Assembly: GCF_008802405.1 (NCBI RefSeq)
Contig: NZ_VZDO01000001.1
Span: 124,001-188,000, forward strand
DNA length: 64,000 bases
Reading direction: 5' to 3'
Source of the DNA: Plantimonas leprariae
GTDB taxonomy: Bacteria; Pseudomonadota; Alphaproteobacteria; Rhizobiales; Rhizobiaceae
The position numbers and the translations under genes were made by a program. The notes beneath the pieces were generated by a model that saw only the letters and a list, made by a program, of their open reading frames with translations, was not told the DNA's origin and made no database searches. Within the stretch, counting starts at the first letter, position 1; each line of letters begins with the position of its first letter. This document shows positions 44,519 through 54,651 of this stretch, piece after piece.

Positions 44519-44555
44519 TTTCGTTTTTCTTTCGTTACGCTCTCCTTCGATTTCG
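44519..44555. promoter_or_regulatory. Candidate GlpR operator array upstream of glpD
   Basis: TTTCG at 44519, 44530 and 44551, spaced 11 and 21 nt (one and two helical turns), directly after the glpR stop and 43-79 nt before the glpD start. Matches the box found before glpR, so it probably controls the glpD-to-glpK transcript. Confidence 0.55.
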
Positions 44556-44597
44556 CGGGGAGCGCAGCCATGCTGCGATGCGAAAGCGGGCGGAGCG

Positions 44598-46112
44598 ATG
44601 ACGCAGTTCGACGTCTTCATCATCGGCGGGGGAATCAACGGCTGCGGCATCGCGCGCGATGCGGCCGGCCGCGGCTTCACCGTCGGCCTTGCGGAGATGA
44701 AGGACCTTGCTTCCGGCACGTCGTCCTGGTCGACGAAGCTGATCCACGGGGGCCTGCGTTACCTTGAGCATCGCGAGTTCCGGCTGGTGCGCGAATCGCT
44801 GATGGAGCGCGAGGTGCTCTGGGCCATCGCCCCGCACATCATCCGTCCGCTCCGCTTCATCCTGCCGTTCCAGAAGGGGCTGCGGCCGGCCTGGCTGCTG
44901 CGTCTCGGCCTGTTCCTCTACGACCATATCGGCGGCCGGAAGAAGCTGCCCGCGACCGAGACGGTGAAGCTCTCCAGCGATCCGCGCGGCGTGCCCCTGA
45001 AGAAGGAGTTCGCGCGTGGTTTCGAATATTCCGACGCCCGGGTGGACGATGCGAGGCTTGTCGTCCTCAACGCCCGCGACGCGGCGATGCGGGGCGCCGA
45101 CGTGATGGTCGGCACCGAGGTGGTCGAGGCCCGGCGCGAGAGCGGCGTCTGGCGCATCCGGCTTCGCGATCACCGCGCTAACGGCGCGGAGCGCGAGGTG
45201 ACGGCGCGCTTCCTCGTCAACGTCTCCGGCCCGTGGGTCGACCGCGTCATCCGCGGGGCGCTCGGCCGGAACGACGCGCGCAACATCCGCCTCGTCCAGG
45301 GCTCGCACATCGTGACGCGAAAGCTCTACGAGCACGACCGGGCCTATATCTTCCAGAACGCCGACAACCGCATCATCTTCGCGATCCCCTACGAGGACGA
45401 CTTCACGCTGATCGGCACCACCGACCGCGACTACGAGGGCGATCCCGGCGCCGTCGCGATCAGCGAGGAAGAGAAGAGCTATCTCTGCCGGTCGGCCTCG
45501 GAATACTTCGAGCGCCCGGTGACGGAAAGCGACATCGTCTGGAGCTTCTCGGGTGTCCGGCCGCTGTTCGACGACGGCGCCTCGAAGGCGCAGGAAGCGA
45601 CGCGCGACTACGTGCTGCGCGTCGAGGGCGAGGCGATCGGCGGCGAAGCACCGGTGCTGAACGCCTTCGGCGGCAAGATCACTACCTACCGCAAGCTTTC
45701 CGAGGAAGTGCTGGAGCGGATCGAGGAGCGCCTCGGCAAGCGCGGCAAGCCCTGGACCGGCGGCGAGCCGCTGCCGGGCGGCGAGTTCCCGGTAGAGGGC
45801 GCAGGCGCCGTCGAAGCGGAACTGCGCAGCGCCGCCTCGAGCCTCGACGCGAAGACGGCGGCGCGGCTGGTGCGCTCCTACGGGCGCGACGCGCTGGCGA
45901 TCGCCAAGGCCGGGCTCGACCGCGACCTCGGCCACGGCCTGACGGAGGGCGAGTTGCGCTGGCTGGTGGAGAAGGAATGGGCGTCTTCGGCCGAGGACGT
46001 CCTCTGGCGGCGCTCGAAGCTCGGGCTGCGCTTCTCGACGGCTGAGACGAAGGCTCTTGAGACGCATCTCGAAAAGATGAACATGACGACGGGGAGGACG
46101 GTCGCGGCCTGA
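44598..46112 (+). CDS. glpD: Aerobic glycerol-3-phosphate dehydrogenase
   Basis: 504-residue FAD enzyme of the inner membrane oxidising glycerol-3-phosphate to dihydroxyacetone phosphate and passing electrons to ubiquinone. FAD loop IIGGGINGCGIARDAAGRG, then ASGTSSWSTKLIHGGLRYLE and LVNVSGPWVD, with VLNAFGGKITTYRKLSEE late in the chain, all GlpD signatures. GGAG lies 5 nt ahead of ATG 44598. First structural gene of the operon; pairs with GlpK to bring imported glycerol into glycolysis. Confidence 0.96.
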   Translation: MTQFDVFIIGGGINGCGIARDAAGRGFTVGLAEMKDLASGTSSWSTKLIHGGLRYLEHREFRLVRESLMEREVLWAIAPHIIRPLRFILPFQKGLRPAWLLRLGLFLYDHIGGRKKLPATETVKLSSDPRGVPLKKEFARGFEYSDARVDDARLVVLNARDAAMRGADVMVGTEVVEARRESGVWRIRLRDHRANGAEREVTARFLVNVSGPWVDRVIRGALGRNDARNIRLVQGSHIVTRKLYEHDRAYIFQNADNRIIFAIPYEDDFTLIGTTDRDYEGDPGAVAISEEEKSYLCRSASEYFERPVTESDIVWSFSGVRPLFDDGASKAQEATRDYVLRVEGEAIGGEAPVLNAFGGKITTYRKLSEEVLERIEERLGKRGKPWTGGEPLPGGEFPVEGAGAVEAELRSAASSLDAKTAARLVRSYGRDALAIAKAGLDRDLGHGLTEGELRWLVEKEWASSAEDVLWRRSKLGLRFSTAETKALETHLEKMNMTTGRTVAA

Positions 46113-46160
46113 GGCGTCGGGCGCGCCCGCGCGGCGCCGCCCGGTTCAAGCGGATCTGTC

Positions 46161-46179
46161 CGAACCTCGGGAGGGTTCG
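46161..46179 (+). promoter_or_regulatory. Hairpin overlapping the glpS ribosome binding site
   Basis: CGAACC (46161-46166) pairs with GGTTCG (46174-46179) around a 7-nt loop, ending one base before the glpS ATG. The Shine-Dalgarno GGGAGGG (46169-46175) lies in the loop and the first two bases of the right arm. In the mRNA this could limit glpS translation relative to glpD. Confidence 0.4.
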
Positions 46180-47262
46180 ATGTTGGAACTAATCGATGTG
46201 GGGCGGAAGGTCGGGGCGGAAACGCATATCGACGGCGTTTCCCTGCGGCTCGAGCGTGGCTCGCTGAACGTCCTGCTCGGGCCGACGCTCGCCGGCAAGA
46301 CGACGCTGATGCGGCTGATGGCCGGGCTGGACAAGCCGACGAGCGGCCGCATCCTCGTGGACGGCACCGACGTCACCGGCGTGCCGGTGCGCCGCCGCAA
46401 CGTCGCGATGGTCTACCAGCAGTTCATCAACTATCCGGCCCTCAACGTCTACGAGAACATCGCCTCGCCGCTGCGCGTCGCCGGCAAGCCGGCCGCCGAG
46501 ATCGAGGCGGCGGTGGCACGGGCGGCGAAGCTCCTGAAGCTCGAACCCTATCTGCAGCGCACGCCCCTGAACCTGTCGGGCGGCCAGCAGCAGCGCACCG
46601 CCCTCGCTCGCGCGCTCGTCAAGGGCGCCGACCTCGTGCTCCTCGACGAGCCGCTGGCGAACCTCGACTACAAGCTGCGCGAGGAACTGCGCGAAGAGCT
46701 GCCGCGCATCTTCGCCGAGACCGGCGCGGTCTTCGTCTACGCCACCACCGAGCCGACGGAAGCGCTGCTCCTCGGCGGCAACACCGCGACGCTCTCGAAG
46801 GGCCGCATCACGCAGTTCGGCCCGACCGCCGAAGTGTATCGCCGGCCGGCCGACATCGTCACCGCGACGACTTTCTCCGATCCGCCGCTGAACGTTCTCG
46901 CCGTCGCGAAAGAGGGCGGCACCTTCGTCTCGCCGCTCGGCGTCAGCATTCCGGCGCGCGGCGTCCATGCCGCCCTGCCCGACGGCGAGTACCGCGCCGG
47001 CATCCGGCCGCACCACCTGTCGCTCGGCGAGCGCCCGAACACCGTGCCGCTGCGGGGAACCGCGGTGGTCTCGGAGGTGACGGGATCGGAGACCTTCGTC
47101 CACGCCGACATCGGCGGCGCTCGCATGGTGGCGCTGGTGCCGGGCATCCAGCGCATCGAGCCGGGCGAGGACGTTTCGCTGCATTTCGATCCGGCGGGAA
47201 TGCTCATCTTCGATGCCGCGGGCCGGGCGGCGGGTGCCCCCGCCCCCGCGCTGGCCGCCTGA
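46180..47262 (+). CDS. glpS: Glycerol ABC transporter ATP-binding subunit GlpS
   Basis: 360 residues. Walker A is GPTLAGKTT, a variant lacking the usual PSGCGKS wording but keeping GKT. The signature LSGGQQQR and Walker B LVLLDEPLANLD are intact, and the switch region reads YATTEPTEAL with Thr where most importers have His. TOBE-like C-terminal domain. It pairs with GlpT in an asymmetric ATPase; the heterodimer is typical of the rhizobial glycerol importer. 67 nt after glpD. Confidence 0.9.
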   Translation: MLELIDVGRKVGAETHIDGVSLRLERGSLNVLLGPTLAGKTTLMRLMAGLDKPTSGRILVDGTDVTGVPVRRRNVAMVYQQFINYPALNVYENIASPLRVAGKPAAEIEAAVARAAKLLKLEPYLQRTPLNLSGGQQQRTALARALVKGADLVLLDEPLANLDYKLREELREELPRIFAETGAVFVYATTEPTEALLLGGNTATLSKGRITQFGPTAEVYRRPADIVTATTFSDPPLNVLAVAKEGGTFVSPLGVSIPARGVHAALPDGEYRAGIRPHHLSLGERPNTVPLRGTAVVSEVTGSETFVHADIGGARMVALVPGIQRIEPGEDVSLHFDPAGMLIFDAAGRAAGAPAPALAA

Positions 47263-47274
47263 GGAGGACGACCG

Positions 47275-48356
<1,082 letters not shown>

Positions 48357-48360
<4 letters not shown>

Positions 48361-49244
48361 ACAAGACGCTGAACAACCGCGCCTGGTTCATGGTGCTGCC
48401 GGTCCTGCTGCTCGTCGCCTTCTCGGCGGTGATCCCGCTGATGACGGTGGTGAACTATTCGGTGCAGGACACCTTCGGGAACAACGAGTTCTCCTGGTAC
48501 GGCATCGGCTGGTTCGCCGAGATCATGACCTCGGACCGCTTCCACGACGCGCTCTGGCGCAACCTCCTGTTCTCCGCGATCATCCTCGCCATCGAGGTGC
48601 CGCTCGGCATCATCGTGGCCTTGTCGATGCCGAAGAAGGGCATCTGGGTGCCGGTCTGTCTCGTTCTGATGGCGCTGCCGCTCCTCATCCCGTGGAACGT
48701 CGTCGGCACGATCTGGCAGGTGTTCGGGCGCACCGACATCGGGCTGCTCGGCCGGGGCGTGGCGATGCTCGGCATCCCCTACAACTACGTGCAGAACCCG
48801 CTCCACGCCTGGATCACGCTGGTGGTGATGGACGTCTGGCACTGGACGAGCCTCGTCGTCCTGCTCTGCTACGCCGGCCTCGTCTCGATCCCCGACGCCT
48901 ACTACCAGGCGGCGAAGATCGACGGCGCGTCGCGCTGGGCGGTGTTCCGCTTCATCCAGCTTCCGAAGATGGGCCGCGTGCTCCTGATCGCCGTGCTGCT
49001 CCGCTTCATGGATAGCTTCATGATCTACACCGAGCCCTTCGTGGTGACGGGCGGCGGACCGGGCAACTCCACGACCTTCCTGTCGATCGACCTCGTGAAG
49101 ATGGCGGTGGGCCAGTTCGATCTCGGCCCGGCGGCGGCGATGAGCCTGATCTACTTCCTGATCATCCTCCTCCTGTCGTGGGTCTTCTACACCGTGATGA
49201 CCAATGCCGGCGTCGATCGACCGGCTTCCAAGGGAGACGCCTGA
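48357..49244 (+). CDS. glpP: Glycerol ABC transporter permease GlpP
   Basis: 295 residues from ATG 48357, overlapping the glpT stop as ATGA. Six membrane helices; EAA-type loop YYQAAKIDGASRWAVFRFIQLPKMGRV. Conserved N-terminus NNRAWFMVLPVLLLVAFSAVIPLMTVVNYS is typical of CUT1 permeases. Partner of GlpQ in the inner-membrane pore. Substrate assignment to glycerol rests on synteny with the rhizobial glpSTPQUV operon. Confidence 0.92.
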
Positions 49245-49245
49245 G

Positions 49246-50151
49246 ATGAGCGCCACCCATCCCGCAGCCGCGCCGGGCGCCGCCGTCCTGCCGCCGGCGC
49301 TGCATTCGGAGGCGGCGTTCAAGGCGCGCGCCCGCATGGCGACGTCCGGCCGCTTCAAGCGGCGCGCCTTCGTGCCGATCCTCTACATCCTGTTCCTGCT
49401 CCTGCCGATCTACTGGCTCGTCAACATGAGCTTCAAGACGAACCAAGAGATCATCGGCGCCTTCACGCTCGTCCCGGCGAACCCGACGCTCGACAACTAC
49501 CGGACGATCTTCACCGATCCGTCCTGGTACATGGGCTACGTCAATTCGATCACCTACGTCGTGATGAACATGGCGATCTCGGTGGCGGTCGCGCTGCCGG
49601 CCGCCTATGCCTTCTCGCGCTACCGCTTCCTTGGCGACAAGCACCTGTTCTTCTGGCTTCTGACCAACCGCATGGCGCCGCCGGCGGTGTTCGCCCTGCC
49701 CTTCTTCCAGCTCTACTCGGCCTTCGGCCTGATCGACACGCACATCGCGGTCGCGCTGGCGCACTGCCTGTTCAACGTGCCGCTGGCGGTCTGGATTCTC
49801 GAAGGCTTCATGTCCGGCGTGCCAAAGGAGATCGACGAGACAGCCTATATCGACGGCTACTCGTTCCCGCGCTTCTTCTTCCGGATCTTCATGCCGCTGA
49901 TCGCGAGCGGCATCGGCGTCGCGGCCTTCTTCTGCTTCATGTTCTCCTGGGTCGAGCTCCTGATCGCCCGCACCCTGACCGTGACGGAAGCCAAGCCCAT
50001 CTCGGCGATCATGACGCGCACCGTGTCGGCCGCCGGCATGGACTGGGGCGTCCTGGCCGCCGCCGGCGTCCTGACGATCATTCCCGGCGCGATCGTGATC
50101 TGGTTCGTGCGCAACTACATCGCCAAGGGCTTCGCCCTAGGGAGGGTCTGA
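49246..50151 (+). CDS. glpQ: Glycerol ABC transporter permease GlpQ
   Basis: 301 residues from ATG 49246. Six membrane helices; the ATPase-contact loop is DETAYIDGYSFPRFFFRIFMPLIASG. The C-terminus VRNYIAKGFALGRV is repeated, slightly altered, in a short ORF immediately downstream (see the repeat entry). It starts 1 nt after the glpP stop. Partner of GlpP. Confidence 0.92.
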   Translation: MSATHPAAAPGAAVLPPALHSEAAFKARARMATSGRFKRRAFVPILYILFLLLPIYWLVNMSFKTNQEIIGAFTLVPANPTLDNYRTIFTDPSWYMGYVNSITYVVMNMAISVAVALPAAYAFSRYRFLGDKHLFFWLLTNRMAPPAVFALPFFQLYSAFGLIDTHIAVALAHCLFNVPLAVWILEGFMSGVPKEIDETAYIDGYSFPRFFFRIFMPLIASGIGVAAFFCFMFSWVELLIARTLTVTEAKPISAIMTRTVSAAGMDWGVLAAAGVLTIIPGAIVIWFVRNYIAKGFALGRV

Positions 50152-50220
50152 GCCATGACACGAACATCCGAGTTCGCCCGCAACACCATCGCCAAGGGCT
50201 TCGCCCTCGGGCGGGTTTGA
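50104..50220 (+). repeat. Tandem partial duplication of the glpQ 3' end
   Basis: 50104-50151 (last 16 codons of glpQ including the stop) and 50173-50220 match at 41 of 48 positions by hand count, copy starts 69 nt apart. Both copies keep the same reading frame and both end IAKGFALGRV-stop. Differences lie mainly at third positions plus two residue changes, so the second copy has drifted but kept coding sense. Confidence 0.85.
50155..50220 (+). CDS. 21-codon ORF formed by the glpQ 3' duplication
   Basis: ATG 50155 opens an ORF of 21 residues beginning MTRTSEFARNT and ending IAKGFALGRV, the same C-terminus as GlpQ. GGAGGG (50141-50146), just inside the glpQ end, could serve as ribosome binding site. 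It lies between glpQ and glpU. It may be a translated micropeptide, a coupling leader for glpU, or simply a remnant of a duplicated permease; I cannot tell which. Confidence 0.4.
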   Translation: MTRTSEFARNTIAKGFALGRV

Positions 50221-50235
50221 AGGGAGGGTGTGACC

Positions 50236-50526
50236 ATGCCCGACTTTTCCTGGATGGCCTGGACGCTGCCGACCGTCCTGTTCTTCGTCACGATCGCCGC
50301 CCTTATCGCGCTGATGGGCGTCTGGGAGGCGATCTCGCCCGGCGGCGGCCCGCGCTTCGGGCTGCTCCGCTTCGAGACGACGCGCGGCGACCGCCTGTTC
50401 GTGTCGCTGCTCGGGGCCGCCTTCATCTGCCTCGGCTTCGTGTTCTGGGGCGAGGAGGACGCCAATCTCTGGTACGCCCTCGGCGTCTCGGTCGTCTGGG
50501 CGCTGTTCGTCTTCCGCTTCGTCTGA
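50236..50526 (+). CDS. glpU: DUF2160 small membrane protein GlpU
   Basis: 96 residues, three membrane spans (WTLPTVLFFVTIAALIALMGVW; FVSLLGAAFICLGFVFW; WYALGVSVVWALFVFRFV). This is the DUF2160 protein found only in glycerol ABC operons, called GlpU in rhizobia; its role in transport is not established. AGGGAGGG precedes the ATG at 50236; a GTG two codons upstream is a weaker alternative. It lies between the permeases and the binding protein. Confidence 0.88.
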   Translation: MPDFSWMAWTLPTVLFFVTIAALIALMGVWEAISPGGGPRFGLLRFETTRGDRLFVSLLGAAFICLGFVFWGEEDANLWYALGVSVVWALFVFRFV

Positions 50527-50621
50527 GACGCAAGCGGTTCTACCGGCCACCGCGTCTTCGGCCGACCGACGCGACCCGGCCCGTTCTTTCTTCGGCCATC
50601 TGCTCTGGGAGGAGATCTCAC

Positions 50622-52403
50622 ATGAAACGACACTGGATGGGCTCGGCCGCCGTTCTGGCGCTGACCCTCGCCGCGGGGCCGGCCTTCGCCGACATGGACG
50701 CGGCGAAGAAGTTCCTGGACACCGAGGTCAAGGACCTCTCCACCCTGTCGCGCGCCGACCAGGAGAAGGAGATGCAATGGTACATCGACGCGGCCAAGCC
50801 CTTCCAGGGCATGGACATCAAGGTCGTGTCCGAGACGCTGACGACGCATGAATACGAGTCGAAGGTGCTCGCTCCCGCCTTCACCGCCATCACCGGCATC
50901 AAGGTGACGCACGACCTGATCGGCGAAGGCGACGTGATCGAGAAGCTCCAGACGCAGATGCAGTCCGGGCAGAACATCTACGACGCCTACGTCAACGACT
51001 CGGACCTCATCGGCACCCACTGGCGCTACCAGCAGGTGCGCCCGCTCACCGACTGGATGGAGGGAGAGGGCAAGGACGTGACCTCGCCGACGCTCGACGT
51101 CGCCGACTTCATCGGCACGAGCTTCACCACGGCGCCGGACAAGAAGCTCTACCAGCTGCCCGACCAGCAGTTCGCCAACCTCTACTGGTTCCGCTACGAC
51201 TGGTTCAACGACGCGAAGAACAAGGCCGACTTCAAGGCGAAGTACGGCTACGACCTCGGTGTGCCGGTCAACTGGTCGGCCTACGAGGACATCGCCGCCT
51301 TCTTCACCGGTCGCGAGATCGACGGCAAGAAGGTCTACGGCCACATGGACTACGGCAAGAAGGACCCCTCGCTCGGCTGGCGCTTCACCGACGCCTGGCT
51401 GTCGATGGCCGGCAACGGCGACAAGGGCCTGCCGAACGGCCTGCCGGTCGACGAATGGGGCATCCGCGTCAACGACAAGTCGCAGCCGGTCGGCTCGTGC
51501 GTCGATCGCGGCGGCGACACCAACGGCCCGGCCGCCGTCTACTCGATCCAGAAGTATCTCGACTGGCTGAAGGCCTACGCACCGCCGGCCGCGCAGGGCA
51601 TGAACTTCTCGGAGTCCGGCCCGGTGCCGGCGCAGGGCGAGGTCGCCCAGCAGATCTTCTGGTACACCGCCTTCACGGCGGACGCCGTGAAGAAGGGCCT
51701 GCCGGTGGTGAACGAGGACGGCACGCCGAAGTGGCGCATGGCCCCCTCGCCGCACGGCTCCTACTGGAAGGAGGGCATGAAGCTCGGCTACCAGGACGTC
51801 GGTTCCTGGACGCTGATGAAGTCGACGCCGGCCGACCGCGCCAAGGCCGCCTGGCTCTACGCGCAGTTCGTCACCTCGAAGACGGTGGACGTGAAGAAGA
51901 GCCATGTCGGCCTGACCTTCGTGCGCGAATCCACCATCCGCGACAAGAGCTTCACGGAGCGCGCCAAGGACCTCGGCGGCCTCGTCGAGTTCTACCGCTC
52001 GCCGGCCCGCAAGCAGTGGTCGCCGACCGGCACCAACGTTCCGGACTATCCGAAGCTAGCCCAGCTCTGGTGGCAGGCGATCGGCGACGCGGCGGCCGGC
52101 AACAAGACCCCGCAGGAGGCGATGGACTCGCTCTGCGAGGAGCAGGAGAAGGTGATGGCGCGCATCGAGCGCTCCAAGGTCCAGGGCGACAAGGGGCCGA
52201 TGCTCAACAAGAAGCACGACATGGACTACTGGGTGGCGGAGGCCAAGAAGAACGGCACCCTCGCCCCGCAGCCCAAGCTCGACAACGAGAAGGAGAAGCC
52301 GGTCACCATCGGCTACGACGAGCTCGTGAAGAGCTGGGCCGACGCCAACGCCTCGGCCAACGGCGGCGCGACGATGACGCCGGCCTCCGCCCCGGCGCAG
52401 TAA
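50622..52403 (+). CDS. glpV: Glycerol-binding periplasmic protein GlpV
   Basis: 593 residues, with a Sec signal peptide ([23 protein letters not shown], cleavage before DMDAAK). Mature protein of the large CUT1 binding class: [55 protein letters not shown], and a long C-terminal extension ([17 protein letters not shown] on). The size is typical for rhizobial GlpV and much larger than ordinary sugar-binding proteins. GGAGGAGA lies 6 nt before the ATG. A hairpin follows it, before glpK. Confidence 0.92.
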   Translation: MKRHWMGSAAVLALTLAAGPAFADMDAAKKFLDTEVKDLSTLSRADQEKEMQWYIDAAKPFQGMDIKVVSETLTTHEYESKVLAPAFTAITGIKVTHDLIGEGDVIEKLQTQMQSGQNIYDAYVNDSDLIGTHWRYQQVRPLTDWMEGEGKDVTSPTLDVADFIGTSFTTAPDKKLYQLPDQQFANLYWFRYDWFNDAKNKADFKAKYGYDLGVPVNWSAYEDIAAFFTGREIDGKKVYGHMDYGKKDPSLGWRFTDAWLSMAGNGDKGLPNGLPVDEWGIRVNDKSQPVGSCVDRGGDTNGPAAVYSIQKYLDWLKAYAPPAAQGMNFSESGPVPAQGEVAQQIFWYTAFTADAVKKGLPVVNEDGTPKWRMAPSPHGSYWKEGMKLGYQDVGSWTLMKSTPADRAKAAWLYAQFVTSKTVDVKKSHVGLTFVRESTIRDKSFTERAKDLGGLVEFYRSPARKQWSPTGTNVPDYPKLAQLWWQAIGDAAAGNKTPQEAMDSLCEEQEKVMARIERSKVQGDKGPMLNKKHDMDYWVAEAKKNGTLAPQPKLDNEKEKPVTIGYDELVKSWADANASANGGATMTPASAPAQ

Positions 52404-52418
52404 GGTCGGGACGCGGCG

Positions 52419-52445
52419 AAGGGTCGGGAGCGATCCCGGCCCTTT
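52419..52445 (+). terminator. Hairpin between glpV and glpK (partial terminator)
   Basis: An 11-bp stem, AAGGGTCGGGA (52419-52429) with TCCCGGCCCTT (52434-52444), one G-U pair, closes on the GNRA loop GCGA. The run of T after it is only 3 long, so it probably reduces rather than stops transcription into glpK and may stabilise the glpV end. Confidence 0.6.
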
Positions 52446-52537
52446 CCATGTGGCGAGCCGCCGACGCCTCTTCCTTCCCTTGGCCGGGAAAGGCTTCGGC
52501 GCGAGCCCTTTCAAGCTGGTTTAATTCGGGAACCTCC

Positions 52538-54034
52538 ATGGCCGGATACGTCCTCGCGATCGATCAGGGCACGACGTCGAGCCGCGCCATCGTGTTCGAC
52601 GAGCGCTTCCGCATCGCGGGCGTCGGGCAGCAGGAGTTCCGGCAGATCTTTCCGCGCTCCGGCTGGGTCGAGCACGACCCGGAGGACATCTGGAATTCCG
52701 TCGTCGCGACGGTTCGCACGGCGCTCGCCGGCGCCTCGCTGTCGGCCGCCGACATCGCGGCGATCGGCATCACCAACCAGCGCGAGACCGCGATCGTCTG
52801 GGACCGCGCCACCGGCGAGGCGATCCACAACGCCCTGGTCTGGCAGGACCGGCGGACAGCGGACGAGTGCCGCCGCCTCGTCGCGGAGGGTGCGGAGGCG
52901 ACGATCATCGCGAAGACCGGCCTCGTGGTCGATCCCTATTTCTCGGGCACGAAGATCGCCTGGCTGCTCGACAACGTCGTCGACGCCAGAGCGCGGGCCG
53001 AGAAGGGCGAGCTCGCCTTCGGCACGGTGGACACGTTCCTGCTCTGGCGGCTGACCGGCGGCCGCGTCCACGCGACGGATGCGACGAACGCCTCGCGCAC
53101 GATGCTGTTCGACGTCGACCGCCACGAATGGGACGACGAACTGCTGCGGCTCCTGCGGGTGCCGCGCGCGCTCCTGCCGGAGGTGAAGGACTGCGCCGCG
53201 GAGTTCGGCACCACCGACCCATCGCTCTTCGGCGCGGCGATCCCGATCCTCGGCATCGCGGGCGACCAGCACGCCGCGACCCTCGGCCAGGCCTGCTTCC
53301 GGCCCGGCATGGCGAAGTCGACCTACGGCACCGGCTGCTTCGCGGTGCTGAACACCGGCACGGAACGGGCGCACTCGAACAACCGCCTCTTGTCCACGGT
53401 CGCCTACCGGCTCGACGGCGTCACGACCTATGCGCTGGAAGGCTCGATCTTCGTCGCCGGGGCGGCGGTGCAATGGTTGCGCGACGGCCTCCGAATCATG
53501 GAGCGGGCCGAGCAGTCCGGGCCGATGGCGGAGCAGGCGGACGACCGCCAGGACGTCTATCTGGTGCCGGCCTTCGTCGGCCTCGGCGCGCCGCACTGGG
53601 ACGCGGAGGCGCGCGGCGCGATCTTCGGCATGACGCGCTCCACCGGCCCGAACGAGCTGGCGCGCGCCGCGCTGGAGGCGGTCTGCTTCCAGACCGCCGA
53701 CCTCCTCGACGCGATGCGGCGCGACTGGCGCGGCAGCGGCGACGTGGTGCTGCGCGTCGACGGGGGCATGGTCGCGAGCGACTGGACGATGCAGCGCCTC
53801 GCCGACATCCTCGACAGTCCCGTCGACCGGCCGGTGGTGCTGGAAACCACTGCCCTCGGCGCGGCCTGGCTCGCGGGCCACAAGGCCGGCGTCTGGCCGA
53901 GGGAGGAGAACTTCGCCGCGAGCTGGCATCTGGAGCGCCGCTTCGAGCCGCGTATGCCGGCCGTGGAGCGCGGCCGCAAGCTCACCGGTTGGGCGGATGC
54001 CGTCAGGCGGACGCTGACCGGCCCTGGCTCGTAA
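52538..54034 (+). CDS. glpK: Glycerol kinase
   Basis: 498 residues, FGGY family. N-terminal [44 protein letters not shown], then [30 protein letters not shown] and the C-terminal [18 protein letters not shown] match glycerol kinases. It phosphorylates glycerol to glycerol-3-phosphate in the cytosol, trapping what GlpSTPQUV imports and feeding GlpD. It starts 134 nt after glpV behind a partial terminator and ends 3 nt before the convergent VOC gene. Confidence 0.96.
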   Translation: MAGYVLAIDQGTTSSRAIVFDERFRIAGVGQQEFRQIFPRSGWVEHDPEDIWNSVVATVRTALAGASLSAADIAAIGITNQRETAIVWDRATGEAIHNALVWQDRRTADECRRLVAEGAEATIIAKTGLVVDPYFSGTKIAWLLDNVVDARARAEKGELAFGTVDTFLLWRLTGGRVHATDATNASRTMLFDVDRHEWDDELLRLLRVPRALLPEVKDCAAEFGTTDPSLFGAAIPILGIAGDQHAATLGQACFRPGMAKSTYGTGCFAVLNTGTERAHSNNRLLSTVAYRLDGVTTYALEGSIFVAGAAVQWLRDGLRIMERAEQSGPMAEQADDRQDVYLVPAFVGLGAPHWDAEARGAIFGMTRSTGPNELARAALEAVCFQTADLLDAMRRDWRGSGDVVLRVDGGMVASDWTMQRLADILDSPVDRPVVLETTALGAAWLAGHKAGVWPREENFAASWHLERRFEPRMPAVERGRKLTGWADAVRRTLTGPGS

Positions 54035-54037
54035 GGC

Positions 54038-54457
54038 TCAGGCCGGCGGGCCGTTCTTCGCGGCTTCGGGGTCCATCCACATCACTTCCCAGACGTGGCC
54101 GTCCGGGTCCTCGAACGAGCGGCCGTACATGAAGCCGTAGTCCTGCACCGGCCCAGGATCCAGCGTGCCGCCGGCTTGGCCCGCCTTCTCGACGATCCCG
54201 TCCACTTCGGCGCGGCTGTCGGCCGAAACGCAGATCAGCGCGGCACTGACGCGCCTCGTGTCGGCGATCTCCTTTTTCGTGAAGGTCCGGTAGAAGTCGT
54301 GCGCGAGCAGCATCGCGTGGATCGTGTCCGAAAACACCATGCAGGACGCCTGATCGTTGGAGAACTGCGGGTTCTTCGCGGCGCCGACTGCCTCGTAGAA
54401 GGCGGTCGAGCGCGCGACGTCAGATACGGGCAGATTGACGAAGATCAGTTTCGCCAT
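54038..54457 (-). CDS. VOC-family (glyoxalase-like) protein
   Basis: 139 residues from ATG 54457 (MAKLIFVNLPVSDVARSTAFYEAVG). It has the two beta-alpha-beta-beta-beta units of the vicinal oxygen chelate fold; the C-terminal YGRSFEDPDGHVWEVMWMDP is characteristic. The Glu in VWEVMWM is a likely metal ligand. Typical of small glyoxalase/bleomycin-resistance-like proteins whose substrates are unknown. Its promoter shares the divergent, AT-rich region with the betaine transporter, including the palindrome at 54494-54527. Confidence 0.88.
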   Translation of the reverse strand: MAKLIFVNLPVSDVARSTAFYEAVGAAKNPQFSNDQASCMVFSDTIHAMLLAHDFYRTFTKKEIADTRRVSAALICVSADSRAEVDGIVEKAGQAGGTLDPGPVQDYGFMYGRSFEDPDGHVWEVMWMDPEAAKNGPPA

Positions 54458-54493
54458 GCGTTTCCACCCCACGAACGAACGCGGACTGCCTAT

Positions 54494-54527
54494 TTATTTT
54501 GCATCCGCGAATGCGGGAACAAAATAA
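54494..54527. promoter_or_regulatory. Large palindrome in a divergent promoter region, candidate operator
   Basis: TTATTTTG (54494-54501) and CAAAATAA (54520-54527) are perfect inverted 8-mers. Inside them CCGC (54505-54508) and GCGG (54513-54516) form a second, concentric inverted repeat. It is 37 nt upstream of the VOC start and 124 nt upstream of the binding-protein start. Divergent starts on both sides argue against a terminator. I do not recognise the cognate regulator. Confidence 0.6.
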
Positions 54528-54651
54528 GCAGATAGCCGCGAATTCACATTAGAACGACGCTAACAGAACAATCCCCCGCGTCAACATGGACGACGTTTCC
54601 CGACAGGCCGGACGACGATGTCGCCGCGAACGCAAACAGGAGGAAGCCTTC

